From: a virus
DNA: 45,172 nucleotides
Strand: one strand, 5' to 3'
Virus record (IMG/VR): IMGVR_UViG_3300046000_009403
Location: 1-45,172 of that record
The notes below the pieces were generated by a model. It did not search any database and was not told where the DNA came from. It worked only from the letters and a program-made list of their open reading frames with translations. Shown in pieces: positions 26,400 to 34,299 of the stretch; the first letter of the stretch is position 1, and every line of letters starts with the position of its first letter. The position numbers were made by a program, and so were the translations under genes.

Positions 26400-27417
26400 A
26401 ATTCAAGCAGAAGCTGTTCAGGCTATTAAAGATAATAATTATAATTGTTTGATAGTAGTAGCTTGTAGAGTAGGGAAGACAAAGCTTTTAATAGATTCTA
26501 TACGAGGTAAAGAAGATAAAAAGATAGCTGTTGTAGCTCCTTTTAATTCTATCTTAGATTCCTGGAGAGCTGAAATACTTAAATGGGATTTAGGATTTAC
26601 TCCTACATTACTTAATATAAGGTCTTCAGAAGAGCTTCCAATGGATTTAGATTTACTCATAATAGATGAGTGCCATCAGATTTCAGATAATCAGTATAAA
26701 GTCATTAAAAGCAGAAAACCAAAGAGAATTGTTGGTGCAACAGGTACTTTGGGCAATAAGAATAAACAGAAAATAAGACAAGAACTAGGGCTAACTGTTA
26801 AGTATGATTATAGTATAGAACAAGCCATAGACCACAACATTATATCTGATTATGAAATATTCATAAAAGAAGTTACTCTTACTCCTGAAGAAAGAACAGC
26901 TTACAATAAACTTACTAAAACTTTTGAATACTTTAAGATGTTATCATTCTCTGATGCTAAATATGTGCATGTAAAGAACAATGCTGCATTAAAAAGAGCT
27001 CAGTATATCTATAGATTGGAAAGTAAATTAAAAGCAGCACAGAGCCTTATAAAGCCTTTAAAGAGAGTATTAGTATTTACTACCCTAACTGAAGTAGCTG
27101 ATAAACTCTGTAAACATTCTTACCACAGTAAATCTAAGGAAGATAGTTTAGAGTTATTTCAAAAGAAGAAAGTAAATAAACTAAGTTGCATTGGAATGTT
27201 ATCTATGGGGCAAACTTTTAGTGCTTTAAAGCATGCAGTTGTACACCAAATACAATCTAATGAGGAATTACAAGTACAGAAAATACTTAGGACTTGTAAT
27301 CTTGAAGGAGATAAGAAAGCTCAGATTTACATTACAGTAGCTAAAGATACTCAAGATTCAGTTTGGATTGAGTCAGCCCTTGCACAAATACCTAAGCATA
27401 AAATAAAATGGATATGA
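26389..27417 (+). CDS. Superfamily 2 helicase, 342 aa
   Basis: Start taken at ATG 26389 (a GTG three codons earlier is possible). Motif I is IVVACRVGKTKLL (about residue 24), Ia AVVAPFNSILDSW, II LLIIDECHQ (DECH box), III IVGATGTLG. The second RecA-like domain has KRVLVFTTLTEVADKL (motif IV region) and GMLSMGQTFSALKHAVVHQI; motif VI may be QVQKILRTCN, where the usual QxxGRxxR arginines are reduced. It unwinds DNA during replication or recombination, as in other crAss-like phages. Compact compared with the 450+ residues of typical SF2 enzymes. Confidence 0.88.
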   Translation: MRNKIQAEAVQAIKDNNYNCLIVVACRVGKTKLLIDSIRGKEDKKIAVVAPFNSILDSWRAEILKWDLGFTPTLLNIRSSEELPMDLDLLIIDECHQISDNQYKVIKSRKPKRIVGATGTLGNKNKQKIRQELGLTVKYDYSIEQAIDHNIISDYEIFIKEVTLTPEERTAYNKLTKTFEYFKMLSFSDAKYVHVKNNAALKRAQYIYRLESKLKAAQSLIKPLKRVLVFTTLTEVADKLCKHSYHSKSKEDSLELFQKKKVNKLSCIGMLSMGQTFSALKHAVVHQIQSNEELQVQKILRTCNLEGDKKAQIYITVAKDTQDSVWIESALAQIPKHKIKWI

Positions 27418-27710
27418 AAGAAGTAATAACAGTAAAAACTAAACTAAAAACAATAGAAGCTTCAAAAGTTTCTCCAAGTAAATATTATGGAGTTCGTGAT
27501 TCTGTTGGAGATAGAGGATTTATAACCAGAAGTGAATATGAGTCAGGAAATTATATAGTTTTATGTACACCTGGGGTTACAGAGGGTAATGGCTACAATG
27601 TAAATACTACTGAATCTCTTTCTGAACTAATAACTTCTTTAGTTAACTCAAAAATTAAAGTATACGAATTTGATACACACAAAGAATTATTTAAATGGTT
27701 ATCTGAATAA
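27408..27710 (+). CDS. Hypothetical protein, 100 aa
   Basis: Not recognised. Begins MDMKEVITVKTKLKTIEASK, so a start at the second Met (27414) is also possible. Strand-rich with a C-terminal helix ending in TTESLSELITSLVNSKIKVY and KELFKWLSE, the kind of ending seen in small phage beta-grasp-like proteins. Overlaps the helicase end by 10 bases. Confidence 0.6.
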   Translation: MDMKEVITVKTKLKTIEASKVSPSKYYGVRDSVGDRGFITRSEYESGNYIVLCTPGVTEGNGYNVNTTESLSELITSLVNSKIKVYEFDTHKELFKWLSE

Positions 27711-27711
27711 T

Positions 27712-27954
27712 ATGAAAACATTAACAGTAAAAAAGATATTTAGAGGTTGTATAGATATTCGTAGTTATGATGTAGAAGATGCTATTAAAAACAATACTAC
27801 TCTACGAATTAATGTAGTAGGTGAAAAAGGTATATCTACTTATCCTCCTGAAGAATTGAAAGAGCCTGTATTTATAAGTAAGGATATGCCAAGTAAGTTT
27901 GGTAGAGATTATAAGTTACATTCTTATACGTGGAAACCTGAATATGAATTTTAA
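27712..27954 (+). CDS. Hypothetical protein, 80 aa
   Basis: Not recognised. ATG at 27712, one base after the previous stop. Begins with a strand-rich segment (LTVKKIFRGCIDIRSYDVED), then a likely strand TLRINVVGEKG; basic. The upstream in-frame extension is rejected as it lies within the preceding gene. Confidence 0.6.
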   Translation: MKTLTVKKIFRGCIDIRSYDVEDAIKNNTTLRINVVGEKGISTYPPEELKEPVFISKDMPSKFGRDYKLHSYTWKPEYEF

Positions 27955-27965
27955 AAACTAATAAT

Positions 27966-28091
27966 ATGAACGAATTTATATGTAGTGGTTGTGGTACTAA
28001 GTATACTTCACCACAAACAACTCCTCCTCCAGGTATTAAATGGAGTGATGGTCATATATGTACACCTAAACCTGTAGTTAATGGAGAATAA
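27966..28091 (+). CDS. Zinc-ribbon-like micro-protein, 41 aa
   Basis: MNEFICSGCGTKYTS then PGIKWSDGHICTP: a CxxC knuckle plus a distant Cys (and a His) that could form a small zinc site. The ATG follows an A-rich leader and the stop overlaps the next ATG region by 11 bases. Could be a regulator or adaptor; function unknown. Confidence 0.55.
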   Translation: MNEFICSGCGTKYTSPQTTPPPGIKWSDGHICTPKPVVNGE

Positions 28092-28563
28092 TTTTGTGCC
28101 TTATAAATTAGCAGTAGCTTTAAAGGAATTGGGGTTTGATGAACCTTGTTTTACTACCTATGATAATGAAGGAAGACTAAGAAATCCTTTTGACTATCCT
28201 AAAAGCGAGTATGCAGATAATCTTCCTTATATAGAAGATACTAAAGAGTGGATTTATAATAGTGATTTGAACAATCCTGCAAATTTTCATGCTGCAAAGA
28301 ATCCTACGTTGTTGAAATTCTATTTAGATAATCCTTTTACTGCTGCACCTCTTTGGCAAAGTGCATTTGTTTGGTTTAGAAAACAAGGAATTTATTCTGT
28401 TATAGAGCCTAGAACAAATGAAAACAATGAAATAGTTTATTGTATTTATGATGGAGAAGTTTGTGCTGCGTGTATAAAAATATATAACACTTATGAAAAG
28501 GCTCAGTTAGAGGAATTAAAACTTTGTATAAAAATTTTAAAATGCAAAAAGAAGAAATCTTAG
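28081..28563 (+). CDS. Hypothetical phage protein, 160 aa
   Basis: Resembles a common but uncharacterised family of Bacteroidota phages: the central PLWQSAFVWFRKQGIYSVIE and the ending YNTYEKAQLEELKLCIKILK are typical. N-terminal part contains FDEPCFTTYDNEGRLRNPFD, also typical. Function unknown. It overlaps the downstream 66-codon gene by 22 bases. Confidence 0.7.
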   Translation: MENNFVPYKLAVALKELGFDEPCFTTYDNEGRLRNPFDYPKSEYADNLPYIEDTKEWIYNSDLNNPANFHAAKNPTLLKFYLDNPFTAAPLWQSAFVWFRKQGIYSVIEPRTNENNEIVYCIYDGEVCAACIKIYNTYEKAQLEELKLCIKILKCKKKKS

Positions 28564-28742
28564 CATTACATAGTTTAGCAAGCTTACGTAAACCAGAGAT
28601 TACTAATAATGTGGAGTCTCTGGTTTTGTATTTCAAAGAAGTATTTGATAAGGAAGTTACAAAAGAACAACTACAACAGGTGTTAGAACCTACAGTAGAA
28701 GAAGATGAAGAAGATTTAAGATTAATTTATAGTAGATTATGA
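28542..28742 (+). CDS. Hypothetical protein, 66 aa
   Basis: Not recognised. ATG at 28542; an in-frame TTG six codons earlier is less likely. Helical (QKEEILALHSLASLRKPEIT, VESLVLYFKEVFDKEVTKEQ) with an acidic tail. Four-base overlap with the DnaA-domain-like gene, so the two may work together. Confidence 0.6.
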   Translation: MQKEEILALHSLASLRKPEITNNVESLVLYFKEVFDKEVTKEQLQQVLEPTVEEDEEDLRLIYSRL

Positions 28743-29164
28743 AGTATGAATTATATGCGGGGTTAGAAGATGTATATCAAAAGGGATTTAGGTATGGTAC
28801 AAAGACAGGACTTATTTCTGCTTCTACTATACTTAAGTTTGTTTCTGAAAAGAATAATATTTCCATAGCTGCTTTACGAAATCCTTCAAGAAAGAGAGAA
28901 ATAGTACAAATAAGGCAACAATATGTATGGTTGTTCAGAGCTTTATTAGTTAAAAGAGGTGTAATGGATTCAATGTGCTTTAAAAGAAGTGCAAAAGTAC
29001 CTAAGAATGTATCTAACAATAATGAAGTAATGTCACTTATAGGTAAAAGCCATTGTCTTGCAGAGCATTGTTGGGAATCTTATGAAAACTTATTTCTTAC
29101 TAATAAACCCCTTGAAAAGAAGTCAAAAGAAATGTTAGAAGAACTAGATAAATTGATAGTATGA
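28739..29164 (+). CDS. DnaA domain IV-like DNA-binding protein, 141 aa
   Basis: The segment ISASTILKFVSEKNNISIAA then LRNPSRKREIVQIRQQYVWL matches the C-terminal domain of DnaA (Bac_DnaA_C), where a typical sequence reads with a SRKREIVxARQ helix that lies along the DnaA box. Further on EVMSLIGKSHCLAEHCWESY parallels the iGxxxGRDHTTVlHA helix of DnaA, with GKSH in place of GRDH. An insertion of about 25 residues separates the two parts. There is no AAA+ domain. It may bind the phage origin or host DnaA boxes. It is upstream of the helicase-loader-like and DnaB-like genes. Confidence 0.7.
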   Translation: MKYELYAGLEDVYQKGFRYGTKTGLISASTILKFVSEKNNISIAALRNPSRKREIVQIRQQYVWLFRALLVKRGVMDSMCFKRSAKVPKNVSNNNEVMSLIGKSHCLAEHCWESYENLFLTNKPLEKKSKEMLEELDKLIV

Positions 29165-29364
29165 TTTGGATTGTAGGAGTAGTTTTTGTATATTTACTGT
29201 ATAAAGAATGGAATTACTGGATATACAAAATAGGTAAGGATAGTAAAGGTATTTATGTTGAATACCTAAAGAGGTATGATAAAGTTCCTGGTATATACGT
29301 TGGTTATAATATAGGTAGATTTTATTTCAAAGATTTATTTAAGAAGAAAAAAGATTTGTTTTAA
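29161..29364 (+). CDS. Single-pass membrane protein, 67 aa
   Basis: An N-terminal hydrophobic stretch, MIWIVGVVFVYLLYKEWNYW, then a basic soluble part ending in KDLFKKKKDLF. Overlaps the preceding gene (ATGA) and the next one by one base. A membrane anchor within the replication cluster; function unknown. Confidence 0.6.
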   Translation: MIWIVGVVFVYLLYKEWNYWIYKIGKDSKGIYVEYLKRYDKVPGIYVGYNIGRFYFKDLFKKKKDLF

Positions 29365-29873
29365 TGGACATATTGTTTAAAGTAAGAGACTTAGGAATAA
29401 GTCCTGATGACTATTCTTATCTCTTTTTACGAGCAAACAATCAAGATACAGAAGGATATGTATTAGATTGGTCTTCTTCAAGATTAGAAGAAAAAGGGTA
29501 TATAAAGGTACTTTCTGAAGGTATAATCTTACGAGAAAAAGCTTTAGACCTATTCTTTGATAAAGGAGATAAGTTTGCTTTATTCTGGACTAAATATCCT
29601 ATTAAAGTACCTAATGGAAGAGGGCCAGGTTATAGAATACTTAAAGCTAAAGGACTAGATACTAAAGAAGCTGAAGAATGCAGAAAGAAGTTTGAAAAGC
29701 TACCTGCTGATAAAGACATAGTAATAGCTGCTTTAGATAGAGAGTTAGATTATAGAAGAGCTGGTAACAGTTTATCTTTTATGCAAGATGTAAAGACTTG
29801 GCTTAATCAGAGGACTTATGAGAAGTATTTAGATGATATTATTGTTAATAAAGTAGAAGAAGACAGACTATAA
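29364..29873 (+). CDS. Replication initiator/helicase-loader-like protein, 169 aa
   Basis: The C-terminal half follows a pattern common to phage replication and helicase-loading proteins: FALFWTKYPIKVPNGRGPGY (compare FxxFWxxYPxK) then a helix KKFEKLPADKDIVIAALDRE and the closing MQDVKTWLNQRTYEKYLDD (compare PxxTWLNQxRWED). The N-terminal 60 residues could be a winged helix (WSSSRLEEKGYIKVLSEGI). It is encoded directly before the DnaB-like helicase with a one-base overlap, which supports a loader or initiator role. Assignment is by pattern only. Confidence 0.6.
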   Translation: MDILFKVRDLGISPDDYSYLFLRANNQDTEGYVLDWSSSRLEEKGYIKVLSEGIILREKALDLFFDKGDKFALFWTKYPIKVPNGRGPGYRILKAKGLDTKEAEECRKKFEKLPADKDIVIAALDRELDYRRAGNSLSFMQDVKTWLNQRTYEKYLDDIIVNKVEEDRL

Positions 29874-30964
29874 TGTTTAAAGAAGTAGTAGATATAATAA
29901 AGAAGAATAAGGAGATTAAAGACTCAGGTAAACTGCTAGGTATACCTTGGTTAGATTTACCTAAACTGAATAGCGTAATTCCAGGAATACAGAAGAAAAG
30001 AATGGTTATAGTTACTGCTTCATCAAAGGTAGGTAAATCAATGATAGCCAACTTTTTATTTATGTATCAACCACTTAAGTATAAATTACAGAATCCATAT
30101 ATTAAACTTAAGATATTCTACTTTTCTTTGGAGATTAGTAAAGAGGAGTTATTTCTACAAGTTATTTCTAAAAGACTTAATGAAGTATATAATATTACAA
30201 TAAGTCCTGAAAACTTATATTCTTACTTTAAAGATTACACCATAAATGAAGATGTAATACAAAAGATAGAAGCAGAGAAAGAATATTTTGATTTATTTGA
30301 GAGTACAGTTGAAGTTATTGGACACATCAAAAATCCTACAGGGATTTATAAACATGTAAGAGAATATGCAAAAGCAAATGGTACTTTTTATTTCAAAGGT
30401 TCAAAAGTTGATCCTACAAATAGTATATACGATTCCTATAAACCTAATAATTCTGATGAATATGTAATAGTAATTACTGACCACTTAAGTTTGTTAGGTA
30501 CAGAGAATGGTGGTACACTAAGAGATGCTATGCAGGATTATAGTAGTAATTATGGGTTAAAGATGAGAGATAATTTTGGTTACACAGTAGTAAATATACA
30601 GCAACAAGTAGGTTCACAAGAACAACAGCAGTTTACTTTTAAAGGTGACTCTATTGTAGAAAAGCTAAGGCCTTCACAAGATGGTTTGGCAGACTGTAAG
30701 ACTACGGTCAGAGATTGTAATTTGCTAATTGGCCTATTCTCGCCTGTAAGGTACAATTTAGCTGAATATGCTGGATATAACATAGATGTAATGAGAGATA
30801 ATTACAGAGAGCTTTCTATAATCTTAAATAGGAATGGTAGAGGTTCTACTAATTTAGATTTAGGATTTGTAGGTGATTGTTGTAATTTCTTTGAATTACC
30901 TTCTCCAAAAGAAGTAAATTATACTAAGTTTAAAGAATGGAAAAAATCATTAACAAATAAATAA
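29873..30964 (+). CDS. DnaB-like replicative helicase (RecA-fold), 363 aa
   Basis: Ring-forming replicative helicase core without the N-terminal DnaB domain. Walker A MVIVTASSKVGKSMIANF (about residues 43-60), a strand KIFYFSLEISKEELFLQVIS (motif 1a with the conserved Glu), Walker B EYVIVITDHLSLLG, then motif 3 VVNIQQQVGSQEQQ with the Gln sensor and a C-terminal LSIILNRNGRGSTNLDLGF that supplies the arginine-finger region. Shorter than bacterial DnaB (about 470), in line with phage versions. Immediately downstream of its loader-like gene. Confidence 0.88.
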   Translation: MFKEVVDIIKKNKEIKDSGKLLGIPWLDLPKLNSVIPGIQKKRMVIVTASSKVGKSMIANFLFMYQPLKYKLQNPYIKLKIFYFSLEISKEELFLQVISKRLNEVYNITISPENLYSYFKDYTINEDVIQKIEAEKEYFDLFESTVEVIGHIKNPTGIYKHVREYAKANGTFYFKGSKVDPTNSIYDSYKPNNSDEYVIVITDHLSLLGTENGGTLRDAMQDYSSNYGLKMRDNFGYTVVNIQQQVGSQEQQQFTFKGDSIVEKLRPSQDGLADCKTTVRDCNLLIGLFSPVRYNLAEYAGYNIDVMRDNYRELSIILNRNGRGSTNLDLGFVGDCCNFFELPSPKEVNYTKFKEWKKSLTNK

Positions 30965-30973
30965 CAATTAAAA

Positions 30974-31261
30974 ATGGAAGAAACACAAGTAGAACAACAA
31001 ACAGAACAGGAGATTCCTCAAGTAAATGAAAAACCTCAAGTAAAATTTGATCCAAGTTTGGATAAGTTTACTAACGTAAAAACACCTGAAAATCTATTAC
31101 AAGCAGTAGATGTACTTAACACTACATTAAGTATTAAACTTAAGTATTGGATGAAAGGTGAGAAAGGTCAAAATCAGTTAGTAGAAACATCTATTTGGAC
31201 AGATGAAGAGATTCAATTTCTTAAAGGTAAATTAATTAACTTTGTAAACTTTATTCAATAA
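30974..31261 (+). CDS. Hypothetical protein, 95 aa
   Basis: Not recognised. A glutamine/glutamate-rich N-terminus (EETQVEQQTEQEIPQVNEKP), probably disordered, followed by a helical part (ENLLQAVDVLNTTLSIKLKY) and a C-terminal Trp-containing helix. One-base overlap with the Sak4-like gene, suggesting a recombination accessory. Confidence 0.65.
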   Translation: MEETQVEQQTEQEIPQVNEKPQVKFDPSLDKFTNVKTPENLLQAVDVLNTTLSIKLKYWMKGEKGQNQLVETSIWTDEEIQFLKGKLINFVNFIQ

Positions 31262-31965
31262 TGGCAAATTTAATCGGAATTGTGGGGTCATCAGGTGATG
31301 GTAAGTCAACAAGTATTTTTCCTAACGCAGATATAGGAATAATAGGATTAAATCCTGCTGAAACACTTTACATTAATGTATCAGCAAAACCTATTCCTGC
31401 AAGAGGAGCTAACAAAATGTATCCAAAAGATAAGAAAATATCTGAAGGAGGCAATTATTATCAAGGTGATAATATGGATGAAATTCTTAAGTTAGTTGAT
31501 TACTGCTCTACAAATCGTAAAGATATAGTAAACTATGTGATAGATGACGGAAATTATCTTATGGCTTTTGATATGATGGCTAAAGCTAAAGACAAAGGTT
31601 ACGAGAAATTTACGGAAGTAGCACAAAAAATGTGGAAGATAGTAGATAAACTACGTAAGTTGCCTGAAAATGTAGATGTATTTTGCCTGTTTCACCAAGA
31701 GAAGGGTGAAGACGGTAAATTAAAGATTAAAACTTCTGGTAAACTAATCGACAATTCTATTTACCTTGATGGCTTATTTACTACAATACTTTATGCACGA
31801 CCTATTTTAGAAGATTTTAAGACAGGTAAAATGAAGTATCAGTTTATGACTCAAACAGATGGAGAAAGCACCTGTAAATCACCTGTAGGTATGTTTGCAG
31901 ATAAATACATTCCTAATGATTTAGGATATGTAAAAGAAACAATCTATAAATACTACAATGAATAA
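31261..31965 (+). CDS. Sak4-like RecA-fold ATPase, 234 aa
   Basis: Phage single-strand annealing/recombination ATPase of the Sak4 (AAA_24-like) type. Walker A GIVGSSGDGKSTSIFPN is at residues 6-22; Walker B VNYVIDDGNYLMAFD near residue 92; a sensor strand VDVFCLFHQEKGEDG follows. A RecA-like single-domain length of 220-240 matches the family. Sak4 proteins are usually paired with an SSB, and the SSB-like gene lies two genes downstream here. A short gene of unknown function separates them. Confidence 0.82.
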   Translation: MANLIGIVGSSGDGKSTSIFPNADIGIIGLNPAETLYINVSAKPIPARGANKMYPKDKKISEGGNYYQGDNMDEILKLVDYCSTNRKDIVNYVIDDGNYLMAFDMMAKAKDKGYEKFTEVAQKMWKIVDKLRKLPENVDVFCLFHQEKGEDGKLKIKTSGKLIDNSIYLDGLFTTILYARPILEDFKTGKMKYQFMTQTDGESTCKSPVGMFADKYIPNDLGYVKETIYKYYNE

Positions 31966-32171
31966 TGGGATTAACACTAAGATTTGGTACTAGTAGATGG
32001 CAATTTTGTATTATATCAATAGTTTTAACAGCTTATAAGTTTAACTTTAATCTATTAGAATTAGATATAGTTTCAAAAGAAGAACCAATATCATTATTAA
32101 CAATAATAAAAAATAGTACTTACACAAGAATAGAATTTTTTAAATATAACAAAACAATTAAAAACAAATAA
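31965..32171 (+). CDS. Hypothetical protein, 68 aa
   Basis: Not recognised. Begins MGLTLRFGTSRWQFCIISIV and continues with a hydrophobic/strand-like stretch (LTAYKFNFNLLELDI), then a basic tail. The TAATG overlap with the Sak4-like gene and the tight spacing to the SSB-like gene support coding, though the composition is unusual for this operon. Confidence 0.5.
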   Translation: MGLTLRFGTSRWQFCIISIVLTAYKFNFNLLELDIVSKEEPISLLTIIKNSTYTRIEFFKYNKTIKNK

Positions 32172-32174
32172 CAA

Positions 32175-32714
32175 ATGAGCAAAGTTTTAGATTTCAGTAC
32201 AGCAACAGAAGCAACAGCTTCACAAGGTTCAACTTTAGTACGTCCAGGTACTATTGACAAGTTTACAGTAGAAAAAGTAGAGATTAAGACAGTAGGTGAA
32301 GGTGATAATGCTAAAGATGTAGCAAATGTTACATTTACTTCAGCAAGTGGTAATCTTCGTGAGTCATTCTTTATTACACAGAATGCTTTACCTCGTATTA
32401 AACACTTACTAAGCCAATTCCTTCGTAAGCCTTTTGAAACACAAATGACTTATGACCAACTTGTAGCTACTCTTAATGGTCTTGTAAATACTTCAGCATA
32501 CCTTCGTGTTACAGGTAAACTAAACACAGATAAAGGTACTGTATACCCAAACCTACCTTTTGGTGGTTTTGCAGCACAGTCTGCTGAAGAACTTTCTTGG
32601 ACTCCAAAAGAGCAAGCACAACTTGTAGAACTACAACAAGTGTTTGATAACTACAAACCTAAGAAAGAAGGAGAAGAAACAGCTACTCCTGTAGATACTG
32701 TATCACCATTTTAA
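32175..32714 (+). CDS. SSB-like ssDNA-binding protein, 179 aa
   Basis: Probable phage single-stranded DNA-binding protein. OB-fold-like strand pattern in residues 20-110 (GTIDKFTVEKVEIKTVGEGD, ANVTFTSASGNLRESFFITQ, SAYLRVTGKLNTDKGTVYPN) with a helical insert (ALPRIKHLLSQFLRKPFETQ), and an acidic, flexible C-terminus ending in VDTVSPF, like the acidic-tail-plus-F ending of SSBs. Codon use (CGT, AAC, CTT) is that of an abundant protein. It is followed by a strong terminator. Near the Sak4-like gene, its usual partner. Confidence 0.72.
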   Translation: MSKVLDFSTATEATASQGSTLVRPGTIDKFTVEKVEIKTVGEGDNAKDVANVTFTSASGNLRESFFITQNALPRIKHLLSQFLRKPFETQMTYDQLVATLNGLVNTSAYLRVTGKLNTDKGTVYPNLPFGGFAAQSAEELSWTPKEQAQLVELQQVFDNYKPKKEGEETATPVDTVSPF

Positions 32715-32732
32715 TTAACTTAACCCAAATCA

Positions 32733-32763
32733 GGGGTATGGAGAAATCTGTACCCCTTTTTTT
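32733..32763 (+). terminator. Intrinsic terminator after the SSB-like gene
   Basis: GGGGTA (32733-32738) pairs with TACCCC (32751-32756) around a 12-base loop, followed by seven T residues. The next ATG is only 11 bases on, so the primase gene is reached by read-through or a hidden promoter. Confidence 0.88.
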
Positions 32764-32773
32764 ATTTTAAAGA

Positions 32774-33751
32774 ATGTTCATATTCAAGGAAGAACTAACA
32801 AGAGAGAATGTATTTAGCAGAGTAACAGAATATGATATATTCTTGAATTACTTTGGTAGATTTGTATTAGATAGAAAGTATAGAAGTCCTTGGAGAAGAG
32901 ATACAGACCCTAGTTTTGTTATTACAAATACACAAAGTGGATTGAGATGTAAGGATTTTGGAGATGGTCCACAAATGGATTGTGTAAACTTTGTAATGAA
33001 ACTATTAGGATTAAATTATTATCAAGCCTTAGCCCAAATTAATGTTGATTTTAATTTAGGATTAGCAGGAGAACCACCTTTAAGAATGATAAAGGAACCT
33101 ATCATTACTGGAACAAGGATTTCTCCTGCTCCTAAATTACCTGTTTCTATTGAAGTAACTACTCGTGAGTTTAATCAACAGGATATAGATTTTTGGAGTC
33201 AATATTTAATTACAATAGATGAGTTAGAAGATACTCTGCCAATACAACAATGTCTGATTGATGGGTACATATATTACAACTATCTTCCTAAGTATAATAA
33301 CGTAGCTTACTGTTATTATTTTGATGATAAAAAGAAGATATATATACCAAAGGCTACTAAGTACAATAAGTGGCGTATGAATTGGAATAGCAGTTGTATT
33401 GATGGGTATAATAAACTGCCTGAAAAGGGTGATTTGCTGATAATAACAAGCTCTAGGAAAGATAGAATAATATTAAGTAAGTTAGGATATGTAAGTATTG
33501 CTCCACCTTCAGAGAATACATACATAAAAGATGAAGTAATTACAGAACTGAAACAAAGGTTTACTAAGGTATTGCTTTACTTGAATAATGATGAAGAGGG
33601 AATTAAGTTTGCCAAAAGACAGTCAGAGGAATATGAAATAGATTATATACACAATGAAACAGGCGAACCTAAAGACCCTTCAGATTTAGTAAAGAAATAC
33701 AAAGAAGAAGGATTTGAAATGATAAATAACTTAATAAATGGAAGAAAATAA
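32774..33751 (+). CDS. DnaG-like primase, 325 aa
   Basis: Synthesises RNA primers for replication. The N-terminal part mirrors the DnaG zinc-binding domain layout (YRSPWRRDTDPSFVI, compare CPFHxDxxPSF; then LRCKDFGDGPQMDCVNFVMK), but most zinc-ligand Cys/His are lost, leaving isolated Cys. The TOPRIM domain is at the C-terminus: LLIITSSRKDRIILSKLGYV in place of the usual Glu motif, followed by KVLLYLNNDEEGIKFAKRQS (the DxDxxG motif altered to NNDEEG). Both signatures are degenerate but ordered as in phage DnaG-type primases. Overlaps the following gene by 14 bases. Confidence 0.75.
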   Translation: MFIFKEELTRENVFSRVTEYDIFLNYFGRFVLDRKYRSPWRRDTDPSFVITNTQSGLRCKDFGDGPQMDCVNFVMKLLGLNYYQALAQINVDFNLGLAGEPPLRMIKEPIITGTRISPAPKLPVSIEVTTREFNQQDIDFWSQYLITIDELEDTLPIQQCLIDGYIYYNYLPKYNNVAYCYYFDDKKKIYIPKATKYNKWRMNWNSSCIDGYNKLPEKGDLLIITSSRKDRIILSKLGYVSIAPPSENTYIKDEVITELKQRFTKVLLYLNNDEEGIKFAKRQSEEYEIDYIHNETGEPKDPSDLVKKYKEEGFEMINNLINGRK

Positions 33752-34010
33752 AATACCAACAGCTAAAGAGTTTTTAGAAAATAAAAATTTTAGATATGCT
33801 GACTCACAAGAAATGATTGAATTTGCTAAACTACATGTAAAAGCTGCTCTTAAAGCTGCTGCTGAAAATGCTACATTATTAGAAGATGGTGTAGATATTA
33901 AATCATTTAGATATTATATTTGTAATGATACTAACTATTACAATGATGTAGAAGTAGATGTAAATAAAGAATCTATACTATCAGCCTACCCAGAATCTAA
34001 TATACAGTAA
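33738..34010 (+). CDS. Hypothetical protein, 90 aa
   Basis: Resembles a short, common phage protein type: KIPTAKEFLENKNFRYADSQ, then EMIEFAKLHVKAALKAAAEN and an ending with YPESNIQ (the YPxxNI ending recurs in Bacteroidota phages). Function unknown. It overlaps the primase end. Confidence 0.65.
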   Translation: MEENKIPTAKEFLENKNFRYADSQEMIEFAKLHVKAALKAAAENATLLEDGVDIKSFRYYICNDTNYYNDVEVDVNKESILSAYPESNIQ

Positions 34011-34011
34011 T

Positions 34012-34299
34012 ATGGAAAATTATTTAGAAATAGTACAGAATCTTAATGAAAGAATATATGACACGCAGTTTAAGTTAGATTTTTCAGTAGAATTTGGATA
34101 TAGTACTAATGGGCATATGCATGTTATAGATGTAAATCAGCATAGACTTTGGTTTTCAGAAGAAGATAATAGAGAGTTTTATGAAACACATTTTCCTAAT
34201 GGTGATAAATGCCAAGCAGGTGGAGAATATGAGGATTTAGAACAATATGTATGGAAGCAGTTTGTTAAGTATGTACAACAATTAAATACACTTATTTAA
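34012..34299 (+). CDS. Hypothetical protein, 95 aa
   Basis: Not recognised. Acidic, alpha/beta; EFGYSTNGHMHVIDVNQHRL carries several His that may or may not bind metal. It starts one base after the previous stop and ends in a one-base overlap with the GIY-YIG-like gene. Confidence 0.6.
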   Translation: MENYLEIVQNLNERIYDTQFKLDFSVEFGYSTNGHMHVIDVNQHRLWFSEEDNREFYETHFPNGDKCQAGGEYEDLEQYVWKQFVKYVQQLNTLI

